Part shown: positions 1 through 10,878 of the stretch, piece after piece | Layout of the letters: every line of letters begins with the position of its first letter | Numbering within the stretch: position 1 is the stretch's first letter | NCBI RefSeq assembly: GCF_000334215.1 | Contig: NZ_AMQY01000011.1 | Location: 1-64,000 of the forward strand | Direction: 5' to 3' | Length of the DNA: 64,000 nucleotides | Origin: Vreelandella jeotgali Hwa | GTDB taxonomy: Bacteria > Pseudomonadota > Gammaproteobacteria > Pseudomonadales > Halomonadaceae | Notes under the pieces: model-generated | Database searches by the model: none | Told to the model about the DNA's origin: nothing | The model's input: only the letters and a program-made list of their open reading frames with translations | Made by a program: the position numbers and the translations under genes

Positions 1-2345
<2,345 letters not shown>

Positions 2346-2441
2346 CTATAACACCCAAGGGGTCGGGTCGCAGGACAACGAGAGACGCAACACCGTCGGA
2401 TACGCGAGACGTGTCACAGCAGCTTGATATACGACCGGTCA

Positions 2442-2560
2442 TGCCTGACGACCATAGCGGGCGGGAACCACCTGAACCCATGCCGAACTCAGCCGTGAAA
2501 CCGCCCAGCGCCGATGGTAGTGTGGGGTCTCCCCATGCGAGAGTAGGTCATCGTCAGGCA
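2442..2560 (+). rRNA. rrf: 5S ribosomal RNA
   Basis: The sequence begins TGCCTGACGACCATAGCGGG and ends with the complementary GTCAGGCA, closing helix I. It contains the conserved GAACCACCTGAACCCATGCC and CCGAACTCAG elements. Its length of about 119 nt is typical. It follows the 23S gene after about 95 bases, in the normal order of an rRNA operon, and a terminator follows directly. Confidence 0.96.
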
Positions 2561-2575
2561 CGTACAGTGCAGAGA

Positions 2576-2598
2576 ACCCGGCCGAGTGCCGGGTTTTT
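2576..2598 (+). terminator. Rho-independent terminator of the rRNA operon
   Basis: A perfect 7-bp stem ACCCGGC / GCCGGGT encloses a 5-base loop and is followed by a run of T (TTTTT). It lies 15 bases after the 5S gene and ends the rRNA operon. Confidence 0.9.
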
Positions 2599-2651
2599 GT
2601 GTGGGCGGGTTTTATGCGTGGGCGTAGGAAAACTGGCCGCCGCCTCCTACG

Positions 2652-2677
2652 TAAAGCCCTTTTATAAAGCCCTTTTA
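2652..2677. repeat. 13-bp tandem duplication downstream of the rRNA operon
   Basis: TAAAGCCCTTTTA occurs twice back to back between the rRNA terminator and the 3' end of hisC. It is one of several short tandem duplications in intergenic DNA of this window. No function is visible. Confidence 0.85.
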
Positions 2678-2702
2678 TATTGATGGTTTTGCAACTGGCC
2701 GC

Positions 2703-3764
2703 TTATCTGCAGAGTACTTCCAGCGTTTCCAGCAGGGTGTTCATTTCGTCGTCGGTGCCGATGGAGATACGTAAAAAGTTGTTGAGTCCTGCCTTGTTGA
2801 AGTGGCGCACCAGAACGCCGCGCTCGCGCAGGCCGGCAAACAGCTGCCCGCCGTCGTATGTGCTGTGCTGTACCAGCAGGAAGTTGGCAGAAGAGGGCAG
2901 AACCTCGAATCCCAACGATTCCAGCCGCGTTCGGGTACGCTCGCGGGTGGCCATGACGCTATTGCGACAGGCATCGAAGTGTTCGGTATCTTTCAGTGCC
3001 GCGATGCCGATCTCCTGCGTCAGGCGGTCGACGGGGTAGGAGTTGAATGAGTCCTTGACCCGGTTGAGGCCTTCGATCAGTTCCTCTGAGCCGATGGCGT
3101 AGCCCAGGCGAATCCCGGCAAGACTGCGGGATTTGGAAAACGTGCCGGTGATCAGCAGGTTGGGATAATGCCGGGTCAGCGCCACAGCGCTTTCTGCACC
3201 GAAGTCGACATAGGCTTCATCCACCAGCACGACGCGGTCGGTAACACGCTGCAAAAGCGATTCCAGCGCAGCGGGCGAATGCGCGTGGCCGGTAGGCGCG
3301 TTGGGATTGGCCAGAATGACGCCGCTTCTATCGTGTGCCTCTGCCAGTGCCGCCAGATCCGTTTCCCGTTTCCCATTCAGGGGATGCTGCCGCAGTTCCA
3401 CGCCGTAAAGCCGGGCGTAGACCGGGTAGAAGCTATACGTCACCTCGGGCACATCCAGCGGCGCGTCGTGGCAGAAGAAGGCCTGAAAAGCAAAGGCCAG
3501 AACTTCATCCGAGCCGTTGCCCACAAAGACGTTGTCGGCCGGCATGTCGTAGGTATCGGCCAGCGTTTGCCGCAGCGCCGTGGAAGTCGGATCGGGGTAG
3601 AGGCGCAGCTGGCTGGTGGCATAGTTGCGCAGCACCTCGCCAACACCCGGCGCAGGCGGGTAGGGATTTTCATTGGTGTTAAGCTTGATGACCCGATCAA
3701 CGGGCTGCTCGCCGGGTACGTAAGGCGTGAGCTTACGCACGGCGGGACTCCAGAACTGGCTCAT
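2703..3764 (-). CDS. hisC: Histidinol-phosphate aminotransferase
   Basis: A 353-residue PLP-dependent class I/II aminotransferase that converts imidazole acetol phosphate plus glutamate to histidinol phosphate in histidine synthesis (cytosol). It begins with the HisC-typical LxPYVPGEQP and KLNTNENPYPP segments. It has the VLANPNAPTGH-type cofactor region (about residues 149-160), VDEAYVDF near 181-188, and the Schiff-base lysine K211 in TGTFSKSRSLAGIRLGYA. The length is normal for the family. It stands alone, convergent with the rRNA operon, about 6 kb from the hisBHAF operon. Family identity is firm; a role on related phosphorylated substrates cannot be excluded from sequence. Confidence 0.93.
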   Translation of the reverse strand: MSQFWSPAVRKLTPYVPGEQPVDRVIKLNTNENPYPPAPGVGEVLRNYATSQLRLYPDPTSTALRQTLADTYDMPADNVFVGNGSDEVLAFAFQAFFCHDAPLDVPEVTYSFYPVYARLYGVELRQHPLNGKRETDLAALAEAHDRSGVILANPNAPTGHAHSPAALESLLQRVTDRVVLVDEAYVDFGAESAVALTRHYPNLLITGTFSKSRSLAGIRLGYAIGSEELIEGLNRVKDSFNSYPVDRLTQEIGIAALKDTEHFDACRNSVMATRERTRTRLESLGFEVLPSSANFLLVQHSTYDGGQLFAGLRERGVLVRHFNKAGLNNFLRISIGTDDEMNTLLETLEVLCR

Positions 3765-3917
3765 TGAACATGACCTGAATCGGTTGGCACTGTGACGTTA
3801 TGGTCGCTTGGGAGGAAAAAAAGCGCAAGTTACGTGCAGGGGTGGGCGTGATAGCGTGAAGCCGTTATGCTGTTACCAGCGTTTTTTGACCAGTTTGATG
3901 TAATGAGGAGAGACACC

Positions 3918-4367
3918 ATGCGCTTGAGAAGCATGCTGATCGGGTCGGCGATGCTGTCATTGCTGGCCGGCTGTGCCGGCGGGCCGACGGATTCCGCCAG
4001 TCAGGAGTCCATCGAGCCGGCGGTAGCGACCTATCAGGGCTCCCTGCCTTGCCGCAACTGCGACGGTATCGGTCTGGACGTGGAATTGACCGGTGAGGAA
4101 GCGGACGCCATGAAGGATCGAACCTTCACGCTGACGGCGTCCTACATGAATCATCCGCAGAATCCGCCGGATGAGGATTACGCCGGCAACTGGGAAGTGC
4201 TGAGCGGCACCCCCTCCGATCCGGATGCCACCGTCTATGAGCTGACGCCGAATAACGAAGGCCAGACGTACTATTTTCTGCGCATGAATGAAAGCACGCT
4301 CGAGCTGATCGATCCCGAGCGTCGCCGCTTTGAAAACGGGGAAAAGCTGCGCCTCAAGCGCCAGTGA
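3918..4367 (+). CDS. NlpE-like N-terminal domain lipoprotein
   Basis: A 149-residue predicted lipoprotein. The signal peptide MRLRSMLIGSAMLSLLAGC ends in lipobox LAGC, giving an acylated Cys at about residue 19. The mature part starts with a YQGSLPCRNCDGI segment matching the conserved copper-resistance NlpE N-terminal domain (CxxC then GI), followed by a short beta-barrel-like domain. The length suggests only this domain, without the second OB-like domain of E. coli NlpE. NlpE proteins sense envelope or surface stress; that role is inferred only. The ATG at 3918 is preferred over one 51 bases upstream because GAGGAGAG precedes it and the signal peptide starts there. It diverges from hisC. 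Confidence 0.8.
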   Translation: MRLRSMLIGSAMLSLLAGCAGGPTDSASQESIEPAVATYQGSLPCRNCDGIGLDVELTGEEADAMKDRTFTLTASYMNHPQNPPDEDYAGNWEVLSGTPSDPDATVYELTPNNEGQTYYFLRMNESTLELIDPERRRFENGEKLRLKRQ

Positions 4368-4395
4368 TAAATCCTCGCTGACAGTGCAAGTCAAA

Positions 4396-4430
4396 CACAG
4401 CAAAGGCGGCCCGGGGCCGCCTTTGCTGTG
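4396..4430 (+). terminator. Intrinsic terminator after the NlpE-like gene
   Basis: A long near-perfect hairpin (CACAGCAAAGGCGGCC / GGCCGCCTTTGCTGTG, 3-base loop) lies about 28 bases after the stop codon. The 3' arm has only a short CTTTG stretch and no long T run, so efficiency is uncertain, but stem length and position fit. Confidence 0.7.
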
Positions 4431-4486
4431 TCATGGTGGTATCACCCGGATTGTCTTGTCATGGCTAACGTAAAGGAGCGTGCCGC

Positions 4487-5863
4487 GTGGCCAAAGCCAA
4501 AAGCGCTTTTGTGTGTACCGAATGCGGTGCCGAATTCCGCAAGTGGCAGGGGCAGTGCAGCAGCTGCCGGGAATGGAATACGCTCAGCGAGGTGCAGCTG
4601 GCCGCATCGCGCCCCGGCGCTGCTACGGGCGCCTCTTCGGGACGCGGCGGCTATAGCGGTGCGCTGACGCGGGAAGTAGTGGATCTGGGTCAGGTCGACC
4701 TGAGCGAAGTGCCGCGCATGACGTCCACCTTCGGCGAGTTTGACCGCGTGCTGGGCGGCGGTCTGGTGCCCGGATCGGCGGTGCTGCTGGGCGGCCATCC
4801 CGGCGCGGGCAAGTCGACGCTGCTGCTGCAGACGGCGTGTTTACTGGCTCAGACCCGGCAAATCATCTATGTCACCGGCGAAGAATCGCTGTCCCAGGTG
4901 GCCATGCGAGCGCACCGGCTGCAGCTGCCCACCCAGGGCCTCAAGATGCTCGCGGAAACCAGCATCGAGACCGTGCTGGCGGTTGCCCAGCGGGAAAAGC
5001 CCGACATTCTGGTCATCGACTCCATCCAGACGATGCACCTGGAAGACATTGCCTCGGCGCCCGGGGGCGTGGCCCAGGTACGCGAGTCTGCCGCGGCGCT
5101 GACGCGTTTTGCCAAGCAGACCAGCACCGTATTGCTGCTGGTGGGGCACGTGACCAAGGACGGCACCCTGGCCGGCCCCAAGGTACTGGAGCATATGATC
5201 GACGCCTCGCTGCTGCTTGAAGGCGGGTCGGATTCGCGTTTCCGCACGCTGCGCGGGCAGAAAAACCGCTTTGGCGCGGTCAACGAGCTGGGCGTGTTTG
5301 CCATGCTGGAGCAGGGGCTGAAAGAGGTAAAAAACCCCAGCGCTATCTTTCTCTCCCGCAATGAAGAGCAGGCGCCGGGTAGCCTGGTCATGGTGGTGTG
5401 GGAAGGCACCCGCCCGATTCTGGTCGAGGTCCAGGCGCTGGTGGATGAGTCGGCGCTGGGCAATCCGCGTCGGGTAGCCGTCGGGCTGGACCATAACCGT
5501 CTGGCGATGCTGCTGGCCGTGCTCAATCGCCACGGCGGGCTGTTTACCGGCGATCAGGACGTGTTTCTCAACGTGGTTGGCGGGGTCAAGGTGCTGGAAA
5601 CCAGCGCCGATCTGGCCGTGCTGCTGGCGGTGGTGTCGAGTCTGCAGAATCGCGCGCTGCCTCGGGAGCTGGTGGTGTTCGGCGAAGTGGGCCTGTCGGG
5701 GGAGATCCGCCCGGTACCAAGCGGCCAGGAGCGCATTGCCGAAGCCGCCAAGCACGGCTTTACCCGGGCGATTGTGCCCCGCGCCAACGCGCCCAAAACT
5801 TCCCCCAAAGGCATGACCGTCACCCCGGTCGACAAGCTCAGCGATGCGCTGGATGCCCTCTAG
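4487..5863 (+). CDS. radA: DNA repair protein RadA
   Basis: A 458-residue RecA-like ATPase that helps branch migration and processing of recombination intermediates. A four-Cys zinc finger lies at residues 10-27 (CTECG...CSSC). The Walker A GHPGAGKSTLL is near residue 105, the RadA-specific KNRFG motif is in the middle, and a C-terminal Lon-protease-like P5-type domain follows (GGVKVLETSADLAVLLA onward). The length matches E. coli RadA (460). The start is a GTG at 4487, chosen because it gives the canonical MAKAKxxFVCxxCG beginning. selD follows after about 70 bases on the same strand, possibly in one transcript. Confidence 0.96.
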   Translation: MAKAKSAFVCTECGAEFRKWQGQCSSCREWNTLSEVQLAASRPGAATGASSGRGGYSGALTREVVDLGQVDLSEVPRMTSTFGEFDRVLGGGLVPGSAVLLGGHPGAGKSTLLLQTACLLAQTRQIIYVTGEESLSQVAMRAHRLQLPTQGLKMLAETSIETVLAVAQREKPDILVIDSIQTMHLEDIASAPGGVAQVRESAAALTRFAKQTSTVLLLVGHVTKDGTLAGPKVLEHMIDASLLLEGGSDSRFRTLRGQKNRFGAVNELGVFAMLEQGLKEVKNPSAIFLSRNEEQAPGSLVMVVWEGTRPILVEVQALVDESALGNPRRVAVGLDHNRLAMLLAVLNRHGGLFTGDQDVFLNVVGGVKVLETSADLAVLLAVVSSLQNRALPRELVVFGEVGLSGEIRPVPSGQERIAEAAKHGFTRAIVPRANAPKTSPKGMTVTPVDKLSDALDAL

Positions 5864-5936
5864 TGTGCGCTGCAATGGTAAGCTGACCGCCTTTCAAACC
5901 GCGCTGTTTGTTTCAAACGCCCAGGGAGACACCTCA

Positions 5937-6974
5937 ATGAGCACTATCCGCCTGACGCAATACAGCCACGGCGCCGGCTGCGGCTGCAAGATCGCCCCCG
6001 ATGTGCTGGACGGCATCCTCGCCAAGGCCGGGCCCCCCGCGAGCAGCGAGCGTCTGGTGGTCGGCAATCAGGGCCGCGAAGACGCCTGCGTGTATGATTT
6101 GGGCGACGGTCGCGGCATGATCGCGACCACCGACTTTTTCATGCCCATTGTCGACGATCCCTTTGATTTCGGCCGCATTGCCGCGACCAACGCGATTAGC
6201 GACGTCTACGCCATGGGCGGCGACCCGGTGATGGCGTTGGGGATTCTCGGCTGGCCACTGGACCAGCTCGATGTTGCTATCGCCGGCGACGTCATGGCCG
6301 GCGCTCAGGCGGTTTGCCGCGAGCACGGCGTAGCGCTTTCCGGCGGGCATTCCATCGACGCCCCGGAGCCGATTTTCGGCCTGGCGGTCAACGGTCTGAT
6401 CGACCTGAAACGCCTCAAGCTCAACAGCGCCGCGCAACCCGGCGATCTGCTGTTTCTCACCAAGCCGCTGGGCGTGGGCATGCTCACCACGGCGGAAAAA
6501 CGCGGCCTGCTCGCCGATGAACACCAGGGCCTGGCCCGGGAAACCATGCTGGTGTCCAACCGTATCGGCGTCGAGCTTGCCGGCGTGGACGGCGTGCACG
6601 CCATGACCGACGTCACCGGCTTTGGCCTTGCCGGCCATCTGAGCGAAGTCTGCGCGGCCAGCGATGTTGCCGCAACGCTGGACTTCAGCCGCCTGCCGCA
6701 CCTGCAAGCGGCGGAAAACTATCGCCGCCAGGGCGCTGTTCCCGGCGGTACCGGGCGCAACCGCGATGCGCTGGGCGCGGCGCTGCCGGCCATGGACGAC
6801 GCTCACTGGCAGTGGCTGTGCGATCCGCAAACCTCCGGCGGGCTTTTGCTGGCGGTTGCCCCGGACAGCGCGGCAGAGGTCCAGCGCCTGGGCCGCGAGC
6901 ACGGTCTGGAACTGGAAGCCTTTGGCGTATTGAAAGCGGCTGCCGGCGATGCTCGAGTCGAGGTGCAAGGGTGA
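5937..6974 (+). CDS. selD: Selenide, water dikinase
   Basis: A 345-residue enzyme making selenophosphate from selenide and ATP. The N-terminal loop HGAGCGCK carries Cys15 (equivalent to catalytic Cys17 of E. coli SelD) and Lys18 (Lys20), so this is the Cys rather than the selenocysteine form. The following DFFMPIVDDPFDFGRIAATN segment is diagnostic. The ATG at 5937 is preceded by GGGAGAC. Its stop overlaps the GTG start of mnmH by four bases. Together the pair supplies selenophosphate for 2-selenouridine in tRNA; no selA or selB is visible in the window. Confidence 0.96.
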   Translation: MSTIRLTQYSHGAGCGCKIAPDVLDGILAKAGPPASSERLVVGNQGREDACVYDLGDGRGMIATTDFFMPIVDDPFDFGRIAATNAISDVYAMGGDPVMALGILGWPLDQLDVAIAGDVMAGAQAVCREHGVALSGGHSIDAPEPIFGLAVNGLIDLKRLKLNSAAQPGDLLFLTKPLGVGMLTTAEKRGLLADEHQGLARETMLVSNRIGVELAGVDGVHAMTDVTGFGLAGHLSEVCAASDVAATLDFSRLPHLQAAENYRRQGAVPGGTGRNRDALGAALPAMDDAHWQWLCDPQTSGGLLLAVAPDSAAEVQRLGREHGLELEAFGVLKAAAGDARVEVQG

Positions 6975-8077
6975 ACGATGACCGCGTAGACGCCGATGCC
7001 GCCCTGGTAGGCGATGGCAGACCGCTGGTCGACGTGCGCGCCCCGGTAGAGTTTGCTCAGGGCGCGCTGCCGGGCGCCGTCAACCTGCCGCTGATGAACG
7101 ATGACGAGCGCCATCAGGTGGGTGTCGCGTATAAAAACCACGGTCAGAAAGCCGCTATCGAGCTGGGGGAAACCCTGGTCAGCGGCACGTTGAAAGCCGC
7201 CCGGGTGAACGCCTGGCGGGACTATCTGGCCGCCTACCCGGACGCGTTGATTTACTGTTTTCGTGGCGGCCTGCGCTCGCGTATTGTCCAGCAGTGGCTG
7301 TGGGACGCCGGCCTGAGCGCGCCGCGTATTGACGGCGGCTGGAAGGCCATGCGTCAACGTCTCTGCCAGCGCGTCGATGCCGCCGCGGAACAGCCCATGC
7401 TGGTGGTCAGCGGGCTCACCGGCTGCGCCAAGACGGTGCTGATCAACCGCCTGGCGAACAGTGTCGACTTGGAAGGGCTGGCCCGCCACAAGGGCTCGGC
7501 GTTTGGCCGCATGCCCGAGCCGCCGCCATCGCAAATTGATTTCGAGCACGCGCTGAGTAAACGCCTGATGTCGCTGCCGGGCCCGCTGGTGCTGGAAGAC
7601 GAGTCGCGCCGGGTCGGCAGCGTCAACGTGCCGCTGACGTTCTGGGAAGCCATGGAGCAGGCGCCGCGCATTCGCGTGGAAATGCCGCTGGATTGGCGGC
7701 TGGATCAGCTGCAAAAGGACTACATCGTTGATCTGGAGCGTGCCCACTGCGAGCGCTTCGGTGAAGAGGAAGGCTGGCAGCGCATGCAGCAACAGCTCGG
7801 CAATGCGCTGCTGCGGCTGAAGAAGCGCCTGGGCAGCGCGCGGCTTGGCCGCCTGCAGCGGCTCCAGGCGCTGGCGTTTTCCGCTCACGAACAGGGCGAC
7901 CGTCAGGCCCACGAGGCCTGGCTGGCTCCGCTGCTCACGGAATATTACGATCCGCTGTATCGCTACCATCTGGCGCGCAAGCAGGAAGCCGGCCTGCAGG
8001 AATACCACGTCGGCGACTGGGCCAGCTGCCTTGAAGCCGCCCAACAGTGGCAGGCCGAGCATGACCCGGCGCGGTAG
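6971..8077 (+). CDS. mnmH: tRNA 2-selenouridine synthase
   Basis: A 368-residue rhodanese-like enzyme that replaces sulfur by selenium (via geranylation) at the wobble mnm5s2U of tRNA Lys, Glu and Gln. The N-terminal rhodanese domain has its active Cys96 in YCFRGGLRS. A P-loop domain follows. The Walker A at 148-155 reads GLTGCAKT, where Ala replaces the usual Gly before Lys. The GTG start overlaps the selD stop (GTGA), implying translational coupling. The length matches E. coli MnmH (364). The identity is firm; the effect of the P-loop change is unknown. Confidence 0.94.
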   Translation: MNDDRVDADAALVGDGRPLVDVRAPVEFAQGALPGAVNLPLMNDDERHQVGVAYKNHGQKAAIELGETLVSGTLKAARVNAWRDYLAAYPDALIYCFRGGLRSRIVQQWLWDAGLSAPRIDGGWKAMRQRLCQRVDAAAEQPMLVVSGLTGCAKTVLINRLANSVDLEGLARHKGSAFGRMPEPPPSQIDFEHALSKRLMSLPGPLVLEDESRRVGSVNVPLTFWEAMEQAPRIRVEMPLDWRLDQLQKDYIVDLERAHCERFGEEEGWQRMQQQLGNALLRLKKRLGSARLGRLQRLQALAFSAHEQGDRQAHEAWLAPLLTEYYDPLYRYHLARKQEAGLQEYHVGDWASCLEAAQQWQAEHDPAR

Positions 8078-8107
8078 CTGGGGGAATTGGGGGCGTTGTC
8101 GGGTACG

Positions 8108-8797
8108 TCAGCCCTGCGTCGCTGACTGCAGCCACTGACTCAGCACCCGGTCGAGTAAAGGCGCCAGACGGTTAAAGCTGTCGTGGTCGGCGCGTATAGC
8201 TTCCGCCGGCTGACGGTAGTCGTCGCGACCGGCGGGCGGCGTTGCGTTTTCCAGCAGTGTGGCGACGCTTTGCGGCGTGGCGTGCAGCTGGCCCAGCAGG
8301 CCCATCACGCGGCTGCCGTCCCAGGCAAAACCCTGCACCGGCGCGGCGGCCGTGGCGCCCAGCGGCAGGGCGCCATCCGGCAGGCTGAAAACCGTGCGGT
8401 GCCACATGAAGGCGGCAAACTGTTCGGGCAGGTCAAAAGGCGTGTGCTCGGCCAGCGTCAGGGGATGAAAGCCGACTTCGGGAAAGGTACCCGGTGCCAC
8501 CGTTGCCCCCAGCGCATCGGCGATCAGATGCGCGCCGAGGCCAATCCCCAGCAGGGGCTTGCGGCCGTCGAGATAGCGCTCGATCAGCTTTTGTTCCCCC
8601 CGCTGCCAGGGCGGCGGTGAGTCCAACAGGGCTTCATCACCGTCGAGAACGATCAGCGCATCGCTGTCCCCGGGGCGCGGCGCCAGCTCGCCGTCATCCA
8701 GATGAAACACGGTATGGCTGTGGCCCATGCTGGAAAGCCAGTCCGCCAGGCGCGCCGGCCCGTGGTGCGGACCATGCTGTAGCAGATGAACGTGCAT
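8108..8797 (-). CDS. Class I glutamine amidotransferase-like protein lacking the catalytic Cys
   Basis: A 229-residue protein with the class I amidotransferase fold seen in GMP-synthase-like standalone proteins (it starts MHVHLLQHGPHHGPARL, typical of that group). The nucleophile elbow, normally GxCxGHQ, here reads GIGLGAHLIADALG, so the catalytic Cys is Gly. The HPE triad element near the C terminus reads LHATPQS, so the Glu is also missing. Glutaminase activity is therefore unlikely, and a binding or regulatory role is possible. The start at 8797 is chosen because GAGGAGA precedes it and the family N terminus fits. It is convergent with mnmH and divergent from yjaG. Confidence 0.72.
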   Translation of the reverse strand: MHVHLLQHGPHHGPARLADWLSSMGHSHTVFHLDDGELAPRPGDSDALIVLDGDEALLDSPPPWQRGEQKLIERYLDGRKPLLGIGLGAHLIADALGATVAPGTFPEVGFHPLTLAEHTPFDLPEQFAAFMWHRTVFSLPDGALPLGATAAAPVQGFAWDGSRVMGLLGQLHATPQSVATLLENATPPAGRDDYRQPAEAIRADHDSFNRLAPLLDRVLSQWLQSATQG

Positions 8798-8936
8798 GAT
8801 AGTCTCCTCACCCGATAAAGATTTCCCGATAATCGCTGTACCGGCAAAACGAGCGTTGCCCTGGCGGGCACGCCAGGCGCAGCCATTTTGCACAGGCGGC
8901 CCGAACGGCGTGGGGAACACGCACAGGAAGTTTAAC

Positions 8937-9530
8937 ATGGCATCGACACAACCGGGCTTTTACCAACGCCTGCAGCAGCTTGATCTACCGGCCCAGCAAG
9001 CGTTCATGGCCGCGCTGTGCGAGCGTCAGCTGCCCAACTATGCGCTCTATGCGCAAACCACCGGCCACGGCGACTTGCATACGCTGCGCACCGTGCTGGA
9101 TCTGGTCTGGGAGCAGCTGGCTGTGCCCGGCGCCAGTATCGACTTTGACCGCCAGGCGGAAAAGCTTGCCGAGTGCGAGCCGCCCGCCGATGACGACAGC
9201 TTTGGCGCCCGCCGGGCACTTGACGCCGTGGTATCGGTGTCGTCGCTGCTGGATACCCTGCGCGGTGAGGCGCTCGAAGCGGTGGTCGACGTCAGCCGGA
9301 CGTCGCGGGCCGGCGTGCGCGGCTTTATCGAGCTGACCGAAGGCGAGGAGGAGGCGGAAAAGCTGGCGCTGCTGATCCGCGACCATCCGCTGACCGAGGA
9401 CGAAAACGGTTTTCAGGACGCGGTGCTGGACAGCGTCTCGCAGCCGCTGGGCAAGACAGTGCTCAAGGATATCCGCCGGCTGGGCAAAAACGATGGCGTC
9501 AGCAACCTGGGCCTTACGCTGGAATCCTGA
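8937..9530 (+). CDS. DUF416 family protein (YjaG-like)
   Basis: A 197-residue acidic, helical, soluble protein of the YjaG/DUF416 family. Conserved features include the N-terminal FYQRLxxLxLxxQQAFMAALCERQLPNY-type segment (residues 8-36) and the ALDAVVSVSSLLDTL stretch near 97-111. No catalytic motif or signal peptide is seen and the family function is unknown. The ATG at 8937 follows AGGAAG. It is a monocistronic gene convergent with the outer-membrane protein gene of the his operon. Confidence 0.85.
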   Translation: MASTQPGFYQRLQQLDLPAQQAFMAALCERQLPNYALYAQTTGHGDLHTLRTVLDLVWEQLAVPGASIDFDRQAEKLAECEPPADDDSFGARRALDAVVSVSSLLDTLRGEALEAVVDVSRTSRAGVRGFIELTEGEEEAEKLALLIRDHPLTEDENGFQDAVLDSVSQPLGKTVLKDIRRLGKNDGVSNLGLTLES

Positions 9531-9554
9531 GGCCTCTGGATTCCGCCCGCCGGG

Positions 9555-10103
9555 CTAGATGCGGATGCCGGCGTTAAGCAGCACGCCGGCGGTGCCGAAC
9601 AGTACCAGGTCGGTTTCCACCCGCCCCCGGCGCACGCCCATCGAGGGCAGAATGGCCGGGGCGATGCCGTAGTGGTTGAACGGAATCTTGTGCTTTTTAT
9701 TGCCCTTGTAGCCGCGCAGGGCACCGGCGGTGAGCTTGGCGCGAACCTCCCATTCGGGCGCCGGCCGCCACAGGGCAAATTCGCGCCCGGCGTAGAAGTA
9801 CCACACCGGCTGGTCGAAGGAGTTTTTCAGCCAGGCCGTGCCCGCCATCCAGCGGTCGGGGTTGTGCACCTCCACGCCGATCAGGTTCTGGTCCTCGTTA
9901 TACCCTTCGCTGCCCGAATAGTGCTGGGTGGTCAGGCTGGTTTGTACAAAGGTGTGGTCGTAGCGCCAGAAGCTGCTGTTGGTGTCGTCGCTGTGGCCAT
10001 TGCCGGCGTTGTCGGCAGCCACGGGCAGCGCGGAAAGGCCAAGCGCCGCGCCGAGCAGCCAGCGGCGTGTGCGGGCAGCGCGCGTATGAGGTGGGTAGCG
10101 CAT
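9555..10103 (-). CDS. Outer-membrane beta-barrel protein at the end of the his operon
   Basis: A 182-residue protein with a twin-Arg-like basic start and a cleavable signal peptide (LLGAALGLSALPVAADN, cleavage near 29-31). Alternating aromatic strands follow (SSFWRYDHTF, TAWLKNSF, PVWYFYAGREF), as in small outer-membrane barrels related to PagP-like or glycerol-3-phosphate-transporter-annotated proteins of Pseudomonas. It has no recognisable active site. Its start codon lies one base from the hisF stop, so its ribosome-binding site is inside hisF and it is probably translationally coupled. A link to histidine synthesis is not expected; this may be simple read-through from the his promoter. 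The ORF extends upstream, but the ATG at 10103 gives the signal peptide. Confidence 0.7.
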   Translation of the reverse strand: MRYPPHTRAARTRRWLLGAALGLSALPVAADNAGNGHSDDTNSSFWRYDHTFVQTSLTTQHYSGSEGYNEDQNLIGVEVHNPDRWMAGTAWLKNSFDQPVWYFYAGREFALWRPAPEWEVRAKLTAGALRGYKGNKKHKIPFNHYGIAPAILPSMGVRRGRVETDLVLFGTAGVLLNAGIRI

Positions 10104-10104
10104 A

Positions 10105-10878
10105 TCAGAGCCGCATCTCGACGCTGCGTTCCGCCATGTAACGCTTGGTTTCGGGGATGCTGTATTCGCCGAAGTGAAAAATACTCGCGGCAAGTACCGC
10201 ATCGGCGCCGCCCTTGAGGACGCCGTCTACCATGTGGTCGAGGGTGCCCACCCCGCCCGAGGCAATAACCGGTACGCCAACGGCTTCGGCCACGGCCCGG
10301 GTCAGGCCCAGGTCAAAGCCTTCCCGGGTGCCGTCCTGATCCATGCTGGTCAGCAACAGCTCGCCGGCGCCGTAATCGACCATCTGTTGCGCCCAGGCCA
10401 CCGCGTCCAGCCCGGTCTCGCGCCGGCCGCCGTGGGTGAAAATCTCCCAGCGCGGCTCTTCATCATCGCCGGAGACGCGCTTGGCATCCAGCGCCACCAC
10501 GATGCACTGGCTGCCAAAACGCTCGGCGGCTTCGCGAACAAAGGTCGGGTGGGTGATCGCGGCGGTATTGATGGCGACCTTGTCCGCGCCCACGTTGAGC
10601 ATGGTGCGGATGTCGTCGCAGCTGCGGATGCCGCCGCCCACGGTCAGGGGAATAAAGACTTCGCCGGCAATGCGCTCGACCATGTCCACGGTGGTATCGC
10701 GGCCTTCATGGCTGGCGGTGATGTCGAGAAAGGTAATCTCGTCGGCGCCCTGCTGGTTATAGCGCTGGGCGATTTCCACCGGATCGCCGGCATCGCGGAT
10801 GCCGATGAAGTTGACGCCCTTGACCACGCGGCCGGCGTCGACGTCGAGGCAGGGAATAATGCGTTTGGCCAGGGTCAT
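10105..10878 (-). CDS. hisF: Imidazole glycerol phosphate synthase, cyclase subunit
   Basis: A 257-residue (beta/alpha)8 barrel. It works with HisH to turn PRFAR plus ammonia into imidazole glycerol phosphate and AICAR. The N terminus [21 protein letters not shown] is canonical, with catalytic Asp11 in PCLDVD, and Asp130 equivalent in VVALDAKR. Phosphate-binding segments are VGGGIRS and [12 protein letters not shown]. The length is normal. The start overlaps the hisA stop by four bases, fitting coupled synthesis in the hisBHAF operon. Confidence 0.97.
   Translation of the reverse strand: MTLAKRIIPCLDVDAGRVVKGVNFIGIRDAGDPVEIAQRYNQQGADEITFLDITASHEGRDTTVDMVERIAGEVFIPLTVGGGIRSCDDIRTMLNVGADKVAINTAAITHPTFVREAAERFGSQCIVVALDAKRVSGDDEEPRWEIFTHGGRRETGLDAVAWAQQMVDYGAGELLLTSMDQDGTREGFDLGLTRAVAEAVGVPVIASGGVGTLDHMVDGVLKGGADAVLAASIFHFGEYSIPETKRYMAERSVEMRL

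Noticed and set aside
5934-6968. 344-residue antisense ORF over selD, and similar long antisense ORFs over radA, mutY, kbl, tdh and glnE
   Set aside because: They are mirror frames of strongly conserved genes in high-GC DNA, with low-complexity basic or Gly/His-rich translations and no ribosome-binding sites.
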